Origin: Kitasatospora arboriphila
GTDB lineage: Bacteria; Actinomycetota; Actinomycetes; Mycobacteriales; Mycobacteriaceae
DNA length: 64,000 bases
NCBI RefSeq assembly: GCF_000717275.1
Contig: NZ_JNYV01000005.1
Coordinates: 1-64,000, forward strand
Reading direction: 5' to 3'
This document shows, piece after piece, positions 30,344 to 37,483 of this stretch. Both the position numbers and the translations under genes were made by a program. Position 1 is the first letter of the stretch. Every line of letters starts with the position of its first letter. Under the pieces are notes generated by a model that was not told where the DNA came from, made no database searches, and saw only the letters and a list, made by a program, of their open reading frames with translations.

Positions 30344-30373
30344 TTGAAGCCTCGAACACCCGTTCGACATATT
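30344..30373 (+). promoter_or_regulatory. Perfect LexA box inside the promoter of the GNAT-crtO operon
   Basis: 30352-30367 is TCGAACACCCGTTCGA, an exact SOS consensus with perfect dyad arms. A TTGAAG (-35, 30344-30349) and a CATATT (-10, 30368-30373), 18 bp apart, bracket it, so bound LexA would occupy the promoter spacer. The predicted start site is near 30380. The layout mirrors the DUF222 promoter at 869-896. The divergent gene at 30216 is 135 bp away. Confidence 0.82.
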
Positions 30374-30424
30374 CAATATACCTACGACGGTGTGAACCCT
30401 CAAGCGAAGAAGGCGGAAACTTCA

Positions 30425-31006
30425 GTGGCCATCCGGCTCGTGGACCTCGCGGCCCAAGATGCTCGGACGTGGCTCCCCGACGCCTTGACGGTGTATGTCA
30501 CGGCGATGAACTATCCCCCCGGCACCGAGATGCAGCGTTCTCCGCTGTGGGAAGACCACGTGCACCGGCCCGGGTGGAAAGCGGTCGCTGCCGTCGACTC
30601 GCCCGAGCGTGCGGGAGCCCGCGACAGGCTGGTCGGCATCGCATACGGCTACCGCGGTGCACGAGACCAATGGTGGAACCAGCAGGTACGTTCGGGGCTG
30701 GCCCGGGCCGGTTGCAGTCCAGAACGGATCGAAGCGATTACCGGCGACTATTTCGAACTGACCGAATTGCACGTCCATCCGTCTGCCCAAGGGCGGCAGC
30801 TGGGAGAAGCCATGTTGTCCCGACTCCTGTCCGACCGGCCGGAACCCCAGGTCCTGCTGTCCACCCCGGAGGTGACAGAGGAGAACAACCGCGCGTGGCG
30901 GCTCTACCGACGCCTCGGGTTCGTGGACGTGTTGCGCAGCTTCACCTTTTCGGGAGATCCCAGGCCGTTTGCGGTACTCGGCCGAACCCTCCCCCTCGGC
31001 CGATGA
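30425..31006 (+). CDS. GNAT family N-acetyltransferase (Rv2170 position)
   Basis: 193-aa acetyl-CoA-dependent acetyltransferase. The fold is recognisable from LTELHVHPSAQGRQLGEAMLSRLL (acetyl-CoA-binding turn around residues 110-135) and ENNRAWRLYRRLGFVDVLR. The start is the GTG at 30425 with AAGGCGG upstream; the GTG at 30392 is the alternative, with a shorter leader after the LexA-controlled promoter. Its stop overlaps the crtO start (ATGA, 31003-31006). It corresponds by order to Rv2170 in M. tuberculosis; the substrate here is unknown. Confidence 0.87.
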   Translation: MAIRLVDLAAQDARTWLPDALTVYVTAMNYPPGTEMQRSPLWEDHVHRPGWKAVAAVDSPERAGARDRLVGIAYGYRGARDQWWNQQVRSGLARAGCSPERIEAITGDYFELTELHVHPSAQGRQLGEAMLSRLLSDRPEPQVLLSTPEVTEENNRAWRLYRRLGFVDVLRSFTFSGDPRPFAVLGRTLPLGR

Positions 31007-32610
31007 CCGCCGGCATGATCGACACGGTCGTCATCGGTGCCGGGCACAACGGACTGATCGCGGCGTGCTACCTGGCCGCGGCCGGACAACGGGTCGTGGT
31101 GCTCGAACGCGACACTGTGCCCGGGGGTGCGGTGTCCACCGTGGAGCGATTCCCCGGCTACAAGGTCGACCGCGGGTCGTCGGCACACCTGATGATCCGC
31201 CACACTCCGATCATCGACGAGCTGGGTTTGGCCGACCACGGACTGCGCTACGTCGACTGCGATCCGTGGGCGTTCTCCCCCGGGACCGCGGACGGGCCGC
31301 CGATCGTCTTCCACCAGAGTCTCGACCGGACGTGTGCGTCGATCGAGGCGGCGTGCGGAGCCGCTGACGCCGATGCCTACCGGCGCTTCGTGGCCGTGTG
31401 GGGGCCCAGGTCGGACGCGATGATGTCGGCGTTCACATCCTCGCCTTCCCCCATGGCCCTGGGTCGGGCCTTCTGGGGACTGACCGGGCGGATACCGGGC
31501 GGAGGCGGAACAGCAGGCATCGGCCTGTCCCAGGAATTCCTGATGTCCGGGAATGCGTTGCTGGACAACTGGTTCGAATCCGAGCACCTCAAGGCCGCGC
31601 TGGCTTGGTTCGGGGCACAATCCGGGCCTCCGATGAACGAGCCCGGAAGTGCACCGATGGTCGGCTTCTGCGCTGCGATGCACACCACTCCGCCCGGCCG
31701 GGCCATCGGCGGCAGCGGGGCACTGAGCGAGTCGCTACTACGCAAACTCGACTCCGATGGCGGCCAGGTGTTCCTGTCCGCTGCCGCAACGGCTCTGGAG
31801 CCCCGCGGCGACGGCTGGCTGGTCCGCAGCGCCGACGGCGGCGAGCACCGCACCAGATCCGTGGTGAGCGCCTGCCACGTACTGACCACGCTGGAGTTGT
31901 TGCGGGCCGGCGGTTTCGATCGCACGGCACTGGATCGCTGGCGATCGCAGATCCGGATCGGCAACGGTATCGGGATGGCCGTGCGGCTCGGCGGTACGGA
32001 CGTTCCGACCTACCCGGGCCTGCCCGCGGACACCGACGTACATGCCGCACTCGGCCTGCTGGTCACCGACCGGGGGCATCTCGCGCGGGCGTACGCGGAT
32101 GCCTCCGCCGGCGATCTCCCGACGCGCCCGGCCCTCATCGCGATGAGTTACTCCGCGATCGATCCCACGTTGGCACCACCGGGACGCCACATGACCAGCC
32201 TCTGGGCACAGTGGCACCCCTACCGGTTGTCGGGTGGGCGTAGCTGGACCGACCACGCCGACGAGGCCTCTGACGCGATCATCGCCGAATTGGAACGCCA
32301 CGCACCGGGTTTCACCGACTCCATCGAGCACGTCCATGTCCAGACACCCGCAGATCTCGAGTCCGAGCTCGGCCTGACCGGCGGCAACATCATGCACGTC
32401 GAGATGTCGCTCGACCAGATGATGATCTGGCGCCCCCATCCCGAATTGGCCCGTCACCGGGTACCCGGCGCGGCCGGACTCTTCCTTGCAGGCGCTTCGA
32501 CCCATCCAGGCGGCGGCGTCTGCGGCGCAAGCGGCAGGATCGCGGCATCTGCCGTACTCGTCGATCGACGGTCGCCCCTCGCGAGGATCACTCGCGGCCG
32601 ATGGGGATGA
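31003..32610 (+). CDS. crtO: CrtO-type beta-carotene ketolase / carotenoid oxidoreductase
   Basis: 535-aa FAD-dependent enzyme of the CrtI/CrtO superfamily, expected to add a keto group at C4 of a beta-ionone ring. The dinucleotide motif is VVIGAGHNGLIAACYLA at the N-terminus. FPGYKVDRGSSAHLMIRHTP, FGAQSGPPMNEPGSAPMVGF and the C-terminal FAD motif ASTHPGGGVCGASGR are strongly like Rhodococcus CrtO (from memory). Translationally coupled to the GNAT gene and to the cruF-like gene. No phytoene desaturase or lycopene cyclase is present in the window, so those steps must be encoded elsewhere. Confidence 0.88.
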   Translation: MTAGMIDTVVIGAGHNGLIAACYLAAAGQRVVVLERDTVPGGAVSTVERFPGYKVDRGSSAHLMIRHTPIIDELGLADHGLRYVDCDPWAFSPGTADGPPIVFHQSLDRTCASIEAACGAADADAYRRFVAVWGPRSDAMMSAFTSSPSPMALGRAFWGLTGRIPGGGGTAGIGLSQEFLMSGNALLDNWFESEHLKAALAWFGAQSGPPMNEPGSAPMVGFCAAMHTTPPGRAIGGSGALSESLLRKLDSDGGQVFLSAAATALEPRGDGWLVRSADGGEHRTRSVVSACHVLTTLELLRAGGFDRTALDRWRSQIRIGNGIGMAVRLGGTDVPTYPGLPADTDVHAALGLLVTDRGHLARAYADASAGDLPTRPALIAMSYSAIDPTLAPPGRHMTSLWAQWHPYRLSGGRSWTDHADEASDAIIAELERHAPGFTDSIEHVHVQTPADLESELGLTGGNIMHVEMSLDQMMIWRPHPELARHRVPGAAGLFLAGASTHPGGGVCGASGRIAASAVLVDRRSPLARITRGRWG

Positions 32611-33443
32611 CCTCCGGCGACGACACCCCGACGCGGGCGTCGACTCGGGGCACCGCATTGCTGTGGCTGTCCACCGCATTGCTGGCCACATCCATAGCCA
32701 CCCAGATCGTCTACCCCCTGGTGGAGGGCGCCGGCCGCGACCGCGCGACCGTGGTGGTGGTGCTGGCCTCCGCGGCAGCCATGATCGCCCATTCGGCCGC
32801 CCGGCTGGGGGCACTGCGGACCCTGGGTGTGTTCGCGGCCACCGCCGGTGTCGGGTGGACCGCCGAGATCTTAGGCACCGCAACGTCTTTCCCGTTCGGG
32901 GCGTACGAATACGCACCCGGGCGCATCGGCCCGTCCGTTCTCGACGTACCAATCGTCATCGGCCTGGCCTGGACGGCCGGCGGCTACTGCATGTGGTGGA
33001 TCAGCTCGCTGGTCACCTCGAACCCGGTGTGGCGGATTCCACTTGCGACCGTCGGGATGGTCGGCTGGGACCTCTACCTGGACCCTCAGATGGTCAGTGC
33101 CGGCTTGTGGACGTGGGATGACCGCGACAGCGGGCTACCCGGCGTCGACCAGATCCCGCTGACCAACTACGCGGGATGGGCGGGCGTCGCGGCTCTGATG
33201 TTCGTACTGCTCGCTACACTCGATCGCGAACCCGTCGACACCACGCCGCCGGCCCCCATCACCCCGATCGGTTGGTTCTGCTGGACCTGGCTCGGTTCGG
33301 CTTTGGCCTTTCTGGTGTTCCTCGATGATCCGGACCTGCCACCCGTGGTGCCCTACGGATTGATCGTGATGGGAGTACTCGGTGTGCCCGCTGGGACGGC
33401 ACTGTGGCGGCGGACACGAAACCGTTCGCGGGACACGCTGTGA
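32607..33443 (+). CDS. CruF-like carotenoid 1,2-hydratase (DUF422)
   Basis: 278-aa polytopic membrane protein. It resembles the CruF/bisanhydrobacterioruberin hydratase family, which hydrates the C1',2' double bond of an acyclic carotenoid end. Typical motifs are GWTAEILGTATSFPFGAYEY, GMVGWDLYLDPQMV and LPLTNYAGW-like IPLTNYAGW. About seven hydrophobic segments. The start is taken at ATG 32607, overlapping the crtO stop as ATGA; ATG 32601 is equally close. Its neighbours (ketolase before, glycosyltransferase after) suggest a 1'-hydroxy-4-keto carotenoid that is then glycosylated. Confidence 0.82.
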   Translation: MTSGDDTPTRASTRGTALLWLSTALLATSIATQIVYPLVEGAGRDRATVVVVLASAAAMIAHSAARLGALRTLGVFAATAGVGWTAEILGTATSFPFGAYEYAPGRIGPSVLDVPIVIGLAWTAGGYCMWWISSLVTSNPVWRIPLATVGMVGWDLYLDPQMVSAGLWTWDDRDSGLPGVDQIPLTNYAGWAGVAALMFVLLATLDREPVDTTPPAPITPIGWFCWTWLGSALAFLVFLDDPDLPPVVPYGLIVMGVLGVPAGTALWRRTRNRSRDTL

Positions 33444-33497
33444 GTGCAAATGGCGCACCGGTGCCCGGATGCACCGGCCTGATGGAAAGATGATCGC

Positions 33498-34226
33498 GTG
33501 CCTGTGATCCAAACCCGCTCCCGTGGTCGCCGTACCGGCGGCCTCACGCTGGCCATGCTGCTGATGGCCCTCGTCGGAGCCCCACTCCTGGCGGCGTGTT
33601 CGGACTCCCCCGCCCAGTTCGGCGACCGCATGTGGGGCGCTCTGGTCCTCGCGGAGAAGGATGTCGGCCAGGAGAAAGGCCCCCAGATCGACGTGCCCCA
33701 GTCGCTGGAGACCGTGGTCAGCGCGACCGAGTTCAAACGCGACGGACTGATCGGCACCCGTGCCACATTCACCGAGGCGACTCTGGGCCAGTTCACCCAG
33801 CTGGGTGAACTCGTCGAAGATGCATATCCCGACGCGGCCGTGGCCATGGACCTGCAGGCGCAGCGTCGCGGCGACGCGGTCACGTTCCGCGGTACCGCCG
33901 ACCTGCTGGGTCTGGCGCCCGGCCGCGACTATGTCGAGTTCTCGGTCCAGTTCGCCGGTCCGGTCAGCGCCACCAACGGACAACAGGATGGCGACGACGC
34001 GGTGTCGTGGAAGCCGGAGATCGGCAAGGCCTCCCCGATGACCGCGGAAGCGCGCTACGACGAACCCGGAACGGCGGCCTTCACCGGCTGGACCGGCCTG
34101 ATGGCGGGCATCGCTCTGGCGGTAACCGTTCTCGTTGTCGCCCTGGCCTGGGTCAACCGGGACCAGTCCCCCCGTCCAGGTGCCCCGGCCAGGAGACCAC
34201 GCGACAAACAGGGATCATCCCGCTGA
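33498..34226 (+). CDS. lppM: LppM family lipoprotein
   Basis: 242-aa lipoprotein corresponding to Rv2171. It has an N-terminal basic segment, a hydrophobic signal and the lipobox LLAAC (Cys about residue 34). A beta-rich DUF3153 domain follows (RRGDAVTFRGTADLLGLAPG), then a C-terminal membrane helix (LMAGIALAVTVLVVALAW, about 203-220) and a basic cytoplasmic tail. In M. tuberculosis LppM affects phagosome interaction; a general lipid-handling role has been proposed. GTG start. It sits between a carotenoid hydratase gene (54-bp gap) and a glycosyltransferase gene (overlap), which is unusual for an envelope lipoprotein. Confidence 0.87.
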   Translation: MPVIQTRSRGRRTGGLTLAMLLMALVGAPLLAACSDSPAQFGDRMWGALVLAEKDVGQEKGPQIDVPQSLETVVSATEFKRDGLIGTRATFTEATLGQFTQLGELVEDAYPDAAVAMDLQAQRRGDAVTFRGTADLLGLAPGRDYVEFSVQFAGPVSATNGQQDGDDAVSWKPEIGKASPMTAEARYDEPGTAAFTGWTGLMAGIALAVTVLVVALAWVNRDQSPRPGAPARRPRDKQGSSR

Positions 34227-35341
34227 TCGGCAACCTCGCGGCGGCGGTGTCCATCGTCAATCTTGTTCTGACAGTGGTGAACACCCGGCGGTTCACCGAT
34301 CTCGCGGCCGACGCCGACCCGGTGGCCGGGACGGTGTGGGTGTGCGTGCCGGCACGCGACGAGGCCGAGCGGATCGCCGACCTGGTGAACGACCTGAAAG
34401 TCCAGCACGCGATGGCGGACCTGCGCGTGCTGATCTGTGATGACGATTCCACCGACGGCACCGCGGAGGTCGCCGTCGCGGCAGCGGCCGGGGATCCCCG
34501 TTTCACGGTGGTCCGCAACCAGCAGCCGCCGCCGGCCGGATGGACCGGCAAGAACCATGCCCTGGATCTCCTGACCGCCCAGATCACCGACGGAACCCTG
34601 GTGTTCGTGGACGCCGACGTGCGTCTGGGCCCTGCCGCATTGCACCGCGCGATCGGCACACTGGCCAGGTCGGGCGGCGGTCTGCTCACCCTGTGGCCGT
34701 CGCAGCAGGCCGGATCCCTGCTCGAGTACCTGGTTCAACCGCTGCTCAGCTGGTCCTGGCTCAGTTCGGTGCCGTTGGCGATCTCCGAACGTCTGCTACC
34801 CCGGTCGATGGCCGTGGCAAACGGGCAGTTCCTGGTGACGTCGCTGGCCGACTACCGCCGCGCCGGCGGCCACAGCGCGGTTCGAGCCAACATCACCGAG
34901 GATCTCGCGTTGGCCCGCCGCTACCGCTCTGCCGGGATGTCGTCGGCGATCCGCAGCGGTCGTGGGGTCGTCTGGTGCCGGATGTACGACGGTGCGGCAG
35001 ACACCTGGGGCGGATACCGGCGGTGGCTGAGCACCGAGTTCGGAAGCCCCGCGGGCGCGAGCATCGTCGCCTCGGTCGCCGGTGTCGTCTACGTACTGCC
35101 GGTGGTGGACCTGATCCGGGGTCGACGCCGGTCCCGTGCGTTGCTGTCGCTGGTTGCGGCGTCTGCGTCCCGAATGGTCGCCCGACACGCCGAAACCGGA
35201 GCGCTCGGCGCCGTCGACATCGTCTCGGCCATCGCACATCCGGTATCCACCGCACTGGCAGTCGCAGCGGTGGGCGACTCGCTGCTGGCCCGCCGGCGCG
35301 GCACACTCGACTGGAAAGGTCGCGGTCTCACACCACGCTGA
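34223..35341 (+). CDS. Family 2 glycosyltransferase, probably carotenoid glycosylation (CruG-like)
   Basis: About 372 aa. A membrane segment at the N-terminus (NLAAAVSIVNLVLTVV) is followed by the GT2 domain with VCVPARDEAERI, CDDDSTDGTAEV, the metal-binding FVDADVRLG and ITEDLALARRYRSAG. Two C-terminal membrane segments follow. Start codon problem: an ATG at 34007 gives an Arg-rich antisense-like extension inside lppM. The best match to an RBS (AGGGA eight bases upstream) and to coupling is a CTG at 34223 overlapping the lppM TGA as CTGA. The GTG at 34247 is the conventional alternative but cuts the membrane helix. Context next to cruF suggests glycosylation of a hydroxy-carotenoid; this is inferred. 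Confidence 0.8.
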   Translation: MIGNLAAAVSIVNLVLTVVNTRRFTDLAADADPVAGTVWVCVPARDEAERIADLVNDLKVQHAMADLRVLICDDDSTDGTAEVAVAAAAGDPRFTVVRNQQPPPAGWTGKNHALDLLTAQITDGTLVFVDADVRLGPAALHRAIGTLARSGGGLLTLWPSQQAGSLLEYLVQPLLSWSWLSSVPLAISERLLPRSMAVANGQFLVTSLADYRRAGGHSAVRANITEDLALARRYRSAGMSSAIRSGRGVVWCRMYDGAADTWGGYRRWLSTEFGSPAGASIVASVAGVVYVLPVVDLIRGRRRSRALLSLVAASASRMVARHAETGALGAVDIVSAIAHPVSTALAVAAVGDSLLARRRGTLDWKGRGLTPR

Positions 35342-35366
35342 TCGACGGCCGGAGCCGGTCGGACTG

Positions 35367-36302
35367 TCAGGCAGCCATCACGTTCATACCGAGGCGCTCG
35401 AGGACCTCGCTGGTGGCCTTCGCGAAGTTGAGACTGCAGAAGTGCAGACACGGCACGCCCTCATCGATCAACCGCTGGGCCATCTCCGTGGCCAGGTCGA
35501 TCCCGACGGCCCGCACCGCTTCACGGTTCTCCTCCGAACCGTCGCCCGCCGCCGCGGCGAGCCGCCGGTCGATGGCCTCTGGCAGCGCCGATCCCGACAG
35601 CTCGACCATCCGCCGCACCGACGCCAGTGACGTGATCGGCATGATCCCGGGAATCAGCGGCTTGGCACCCTGTTCGGGGTCCATGGCGGTGACCCGGTCG
35701 CGCAGTCGCAGGAAGTCATCGACGTCAAAGAACATCTGCGTGATCGAATACTGTGCTCCGGCGCGGAGTTTCGACACCAGATACTTGGTGTCGTGGTCGA
35801 GGTCCGGCGCCCGATGATGGCCTTCCGGGAACGACGCGACACCGACGTTGAAGTCGCCGAGTTCCTGCACGAGCCGCACCAGTTGCTCCGCGTACTCGAC
35901 GCCCTCGGGGTGCTTGACCCACTCGCCGAGCGGATCGCCCGGGGGGTCACCGCGCAACGCGAGGATGTTGGTGATGCCCTTGTCCGCGTACCCACCGATC
36001 ATCGCCCGCAGTTCGGCGACGCTGTGCCCGACCGCGGTCAGGTGCGCCACCGGCAGCAATGTGGTCTCCCGGGCGAGCTGACCGGTGATACGCAACGTGC
36101 GGTCGCGGGTGGACCCACCCGCCCCGTAGGTCATGGACACAAAAGCGGGGCCCATTCGTTCGAAGATCCGCACCGTACGCCACAGACGCGCCTCGGCCTG
36201 CTCATCGCGGGGCGGGTAGAACTCGACCGAAAACGGCACCGGCCCCGGATGTGGCTCGGCCAGCCGCTGCACGATCGACGGGTGGGATTGCTGCGAACTC
36301 AC
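35367..36302 (-). CDS. metF: 5,10-methylenetetrahydrofolate reductase
   Basis: 311-aa TIM-barrel flavoprotein supplying 5-methyl-THF for methionine synthesis. Family motifs are SVEFYPPRDEQAEARLW, FVSMTYGAGGSTRDRT, NILALRGDPPGD and FNVGVASFPEGHH. QMFFDVDDFLRLRDR and PGIMPITSLASV are also present. The GTG at 36302 is used; codons upstream of it show no similarity. It occupies the position of Rv2172c, transcribed against the carotenoid operon and divergent from the prenyltransferase gene, with 104 bp between starts. Confidence 0.92.
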   Translation of the reverse strand: MSSQQSHPSIVQRLAEPHPGPVPFSVEFYPPRDEQAEARLWRTVRIFERMGPAFVSMTYGAGGSTRDRTLRITGQLARETTLLPVAHLTAVGHSVAELRAMIGGYADKGITNILALRGDPPGDPLGEWVKHPEGVEYAEQLVRLVQELGDFNVGVASFPEGHHRAPDLDHDTKYLVSKLRAGAQYSITQMFFDVDDFLRLRDRVTAMDPEQGAKPLIPGIMPITSLASVRRMVELSGSALPEAIDRRLAAAAGDGSEENREAVRAVGIDLATEMAQRLIDEGVPCLHFCSLNFAKATSEVLERLGMNVMAA

Positions 36303-36394
36303 CTGACAAGCATACGGTCGGCGCCGTGGTCGAGACCATGTGGTGCCACAGACGTGGTCATCCCGCGACAACACGACATGGATCGCGCCACCGC

Positions 36395-36400
36395 TAAGGT
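36395..36400 (+). promoter_or_regulatory. -10 element for a leaderless idsA/crtE transcript
   Basis: TAAGGT fits the TANNNT -10 pattern and ends seven bases before the GTG start codon at 36407. Transcription would therefore begin at or next to the start codon. Leaderless mRNAs of this form are common in mycobacteria. No Shine-Dalgarno is visible. Confidence 0.5.
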
Positions 36401-36406
36401 AAAGCC

Positions 36407-37483
36407 GTGGCAATCGAGTTCCTGCGCGACGTCCCGATGGCGACCACCGAGTTGTTGCGGCAGGTCTTCGAAGATCGCAGGCCCATGGTGACTGCCATTT
36501 CCCCGGGTTTCACCGAAGCAGTGGATGCGATGGAGGCTTTTGTACTGCGCGGCGGTAAACGGGTCCGGCCCACCTTCGCCTGGGCCGGTTACCGCGCTGC
36601 CGGCCCGGCCCGGACACTTCCCGACGAGATGCTGACCGTGTGCGCGGCCCTCGAGCTCGTACAGGCCTGCGCCCTTATCCACGACGACATCATCGATCGT
36701 TCCGACACCCGCCGGGGTCACCCCACCATCCACCGCCAGTTCGAAGAAGGACATCGGGCTGCCGGCTGGCTCGGCGCGGCCGACCACTACGGCGAAGGCG
36801 CGGCCATCCTGCTCGGCGATCTCGCACTCGCGTGGGCGGACGATCTGCTCGCCGGCGCCGGATTAGCCCCCGACGTGTTCGGCCAGGTCACACCGGTCTG
36901 GTCCGGGATGCGGACCGAGGTACTGGCCGGGCAGCTGCTGGACATCCGGACCGAGGCGTCGGGGGACGAATCCCCTGCCGCTGCTCATCGGGTGATGCGG
37001 TTCAAGACGGCGGCGTACACCGTGGAACGGCCGTTGCAGCTCGGTGCGGTGATCGGTGGCGGCGACGAGGCGCTGGTGGATGCATTGCGCTCGTTCGGCA
37101 CCGACATCGGCGTGGCCTTCCAGCTTCGCGACGACCTGCTCGGGGTGTTCGGCGATCCGTCGGTGACCGGTAAGCCGGCAGGCGACGACCTCCTGGCGGG
37201 CAAGCGCACCGCACTGCTGGCCGCCGCACTCGATTTCGCCGACACCGACGATCCGGTTGCCGCACAGAAGCTTCGGGACGGGGTCGGGCACGACCTGGGG
37301 CCAGCGGACTTGGCGGAGATCACCGGGATCATCGAGAACAGTGGTGCAGTGCAGGCTGTGGAGCAGCAGATCGACGGTCTCGTGGACTCGGCTCTGACGA
37401 CCTTGGCCGCCAGCAACGCGACCCCGGCCGCCAAATCCGAACTGACCGACCTGGCAACGGCCATGACCCGGCGGCAGACCTGA
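36407..37483 (+). CDS. Polyprenyl (geranylgeranyl-type) diphosphate synthase
   Basis: 358-aa all-trans isoprenyl diphosphate synthase (idsA2/crtE type). The first Asp-rich motif is LIHDDIIDRSDTRRG, preceded by GGKRVRP. The second is FQLRDDLLGVFGDP, where the family often has DDILD. It makes GGPP or a similar chain and so can feed carotenoid synthesis through crtB two genes downstream. Position matches idsA2 (Rv2173). The stop is directly followed by the mptA start. GTG start, probably leaderless. Confidence 0.9.
   Translation: MAIEFLRDVPMATTELLRQVFEDRRPMVTAISPGFTEAVDAMEAFVLRGGKRVRPTFAWAGYRAAGPARTLPDEMLTVCAALELVQACALIHDDIIDRSDTRRGHPTIHRQFEEGHRAAGWLGAADHYGEGAAILLGDLALAWADDLLAGAGLAPDVFGQVTPVWSGMRTEVLAGQLLDIRTEASGDESPAAAHRVMRFKTAAYTVERPLQLGAVIGGGDEALVDALRSFGTDIGVAFQLRDDLLGVFGDPSVTGKPAGDDLLAGKRTALLAAALDFADTDDPVAAQKLRDGVGHDLGPADLAEITGIIENSGAVQAVEQQIDGLVDSALTTLAASNATPAAKSELTDLATAMTRRQT

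Noticed and set aside
34007..34222. ATG at 34007 as start of the glycosyltransferase
   Set aside because: It would add 72 Arg/Gly-rich residues lying wholly inside lppM in another frame, with no GT2 similarity.
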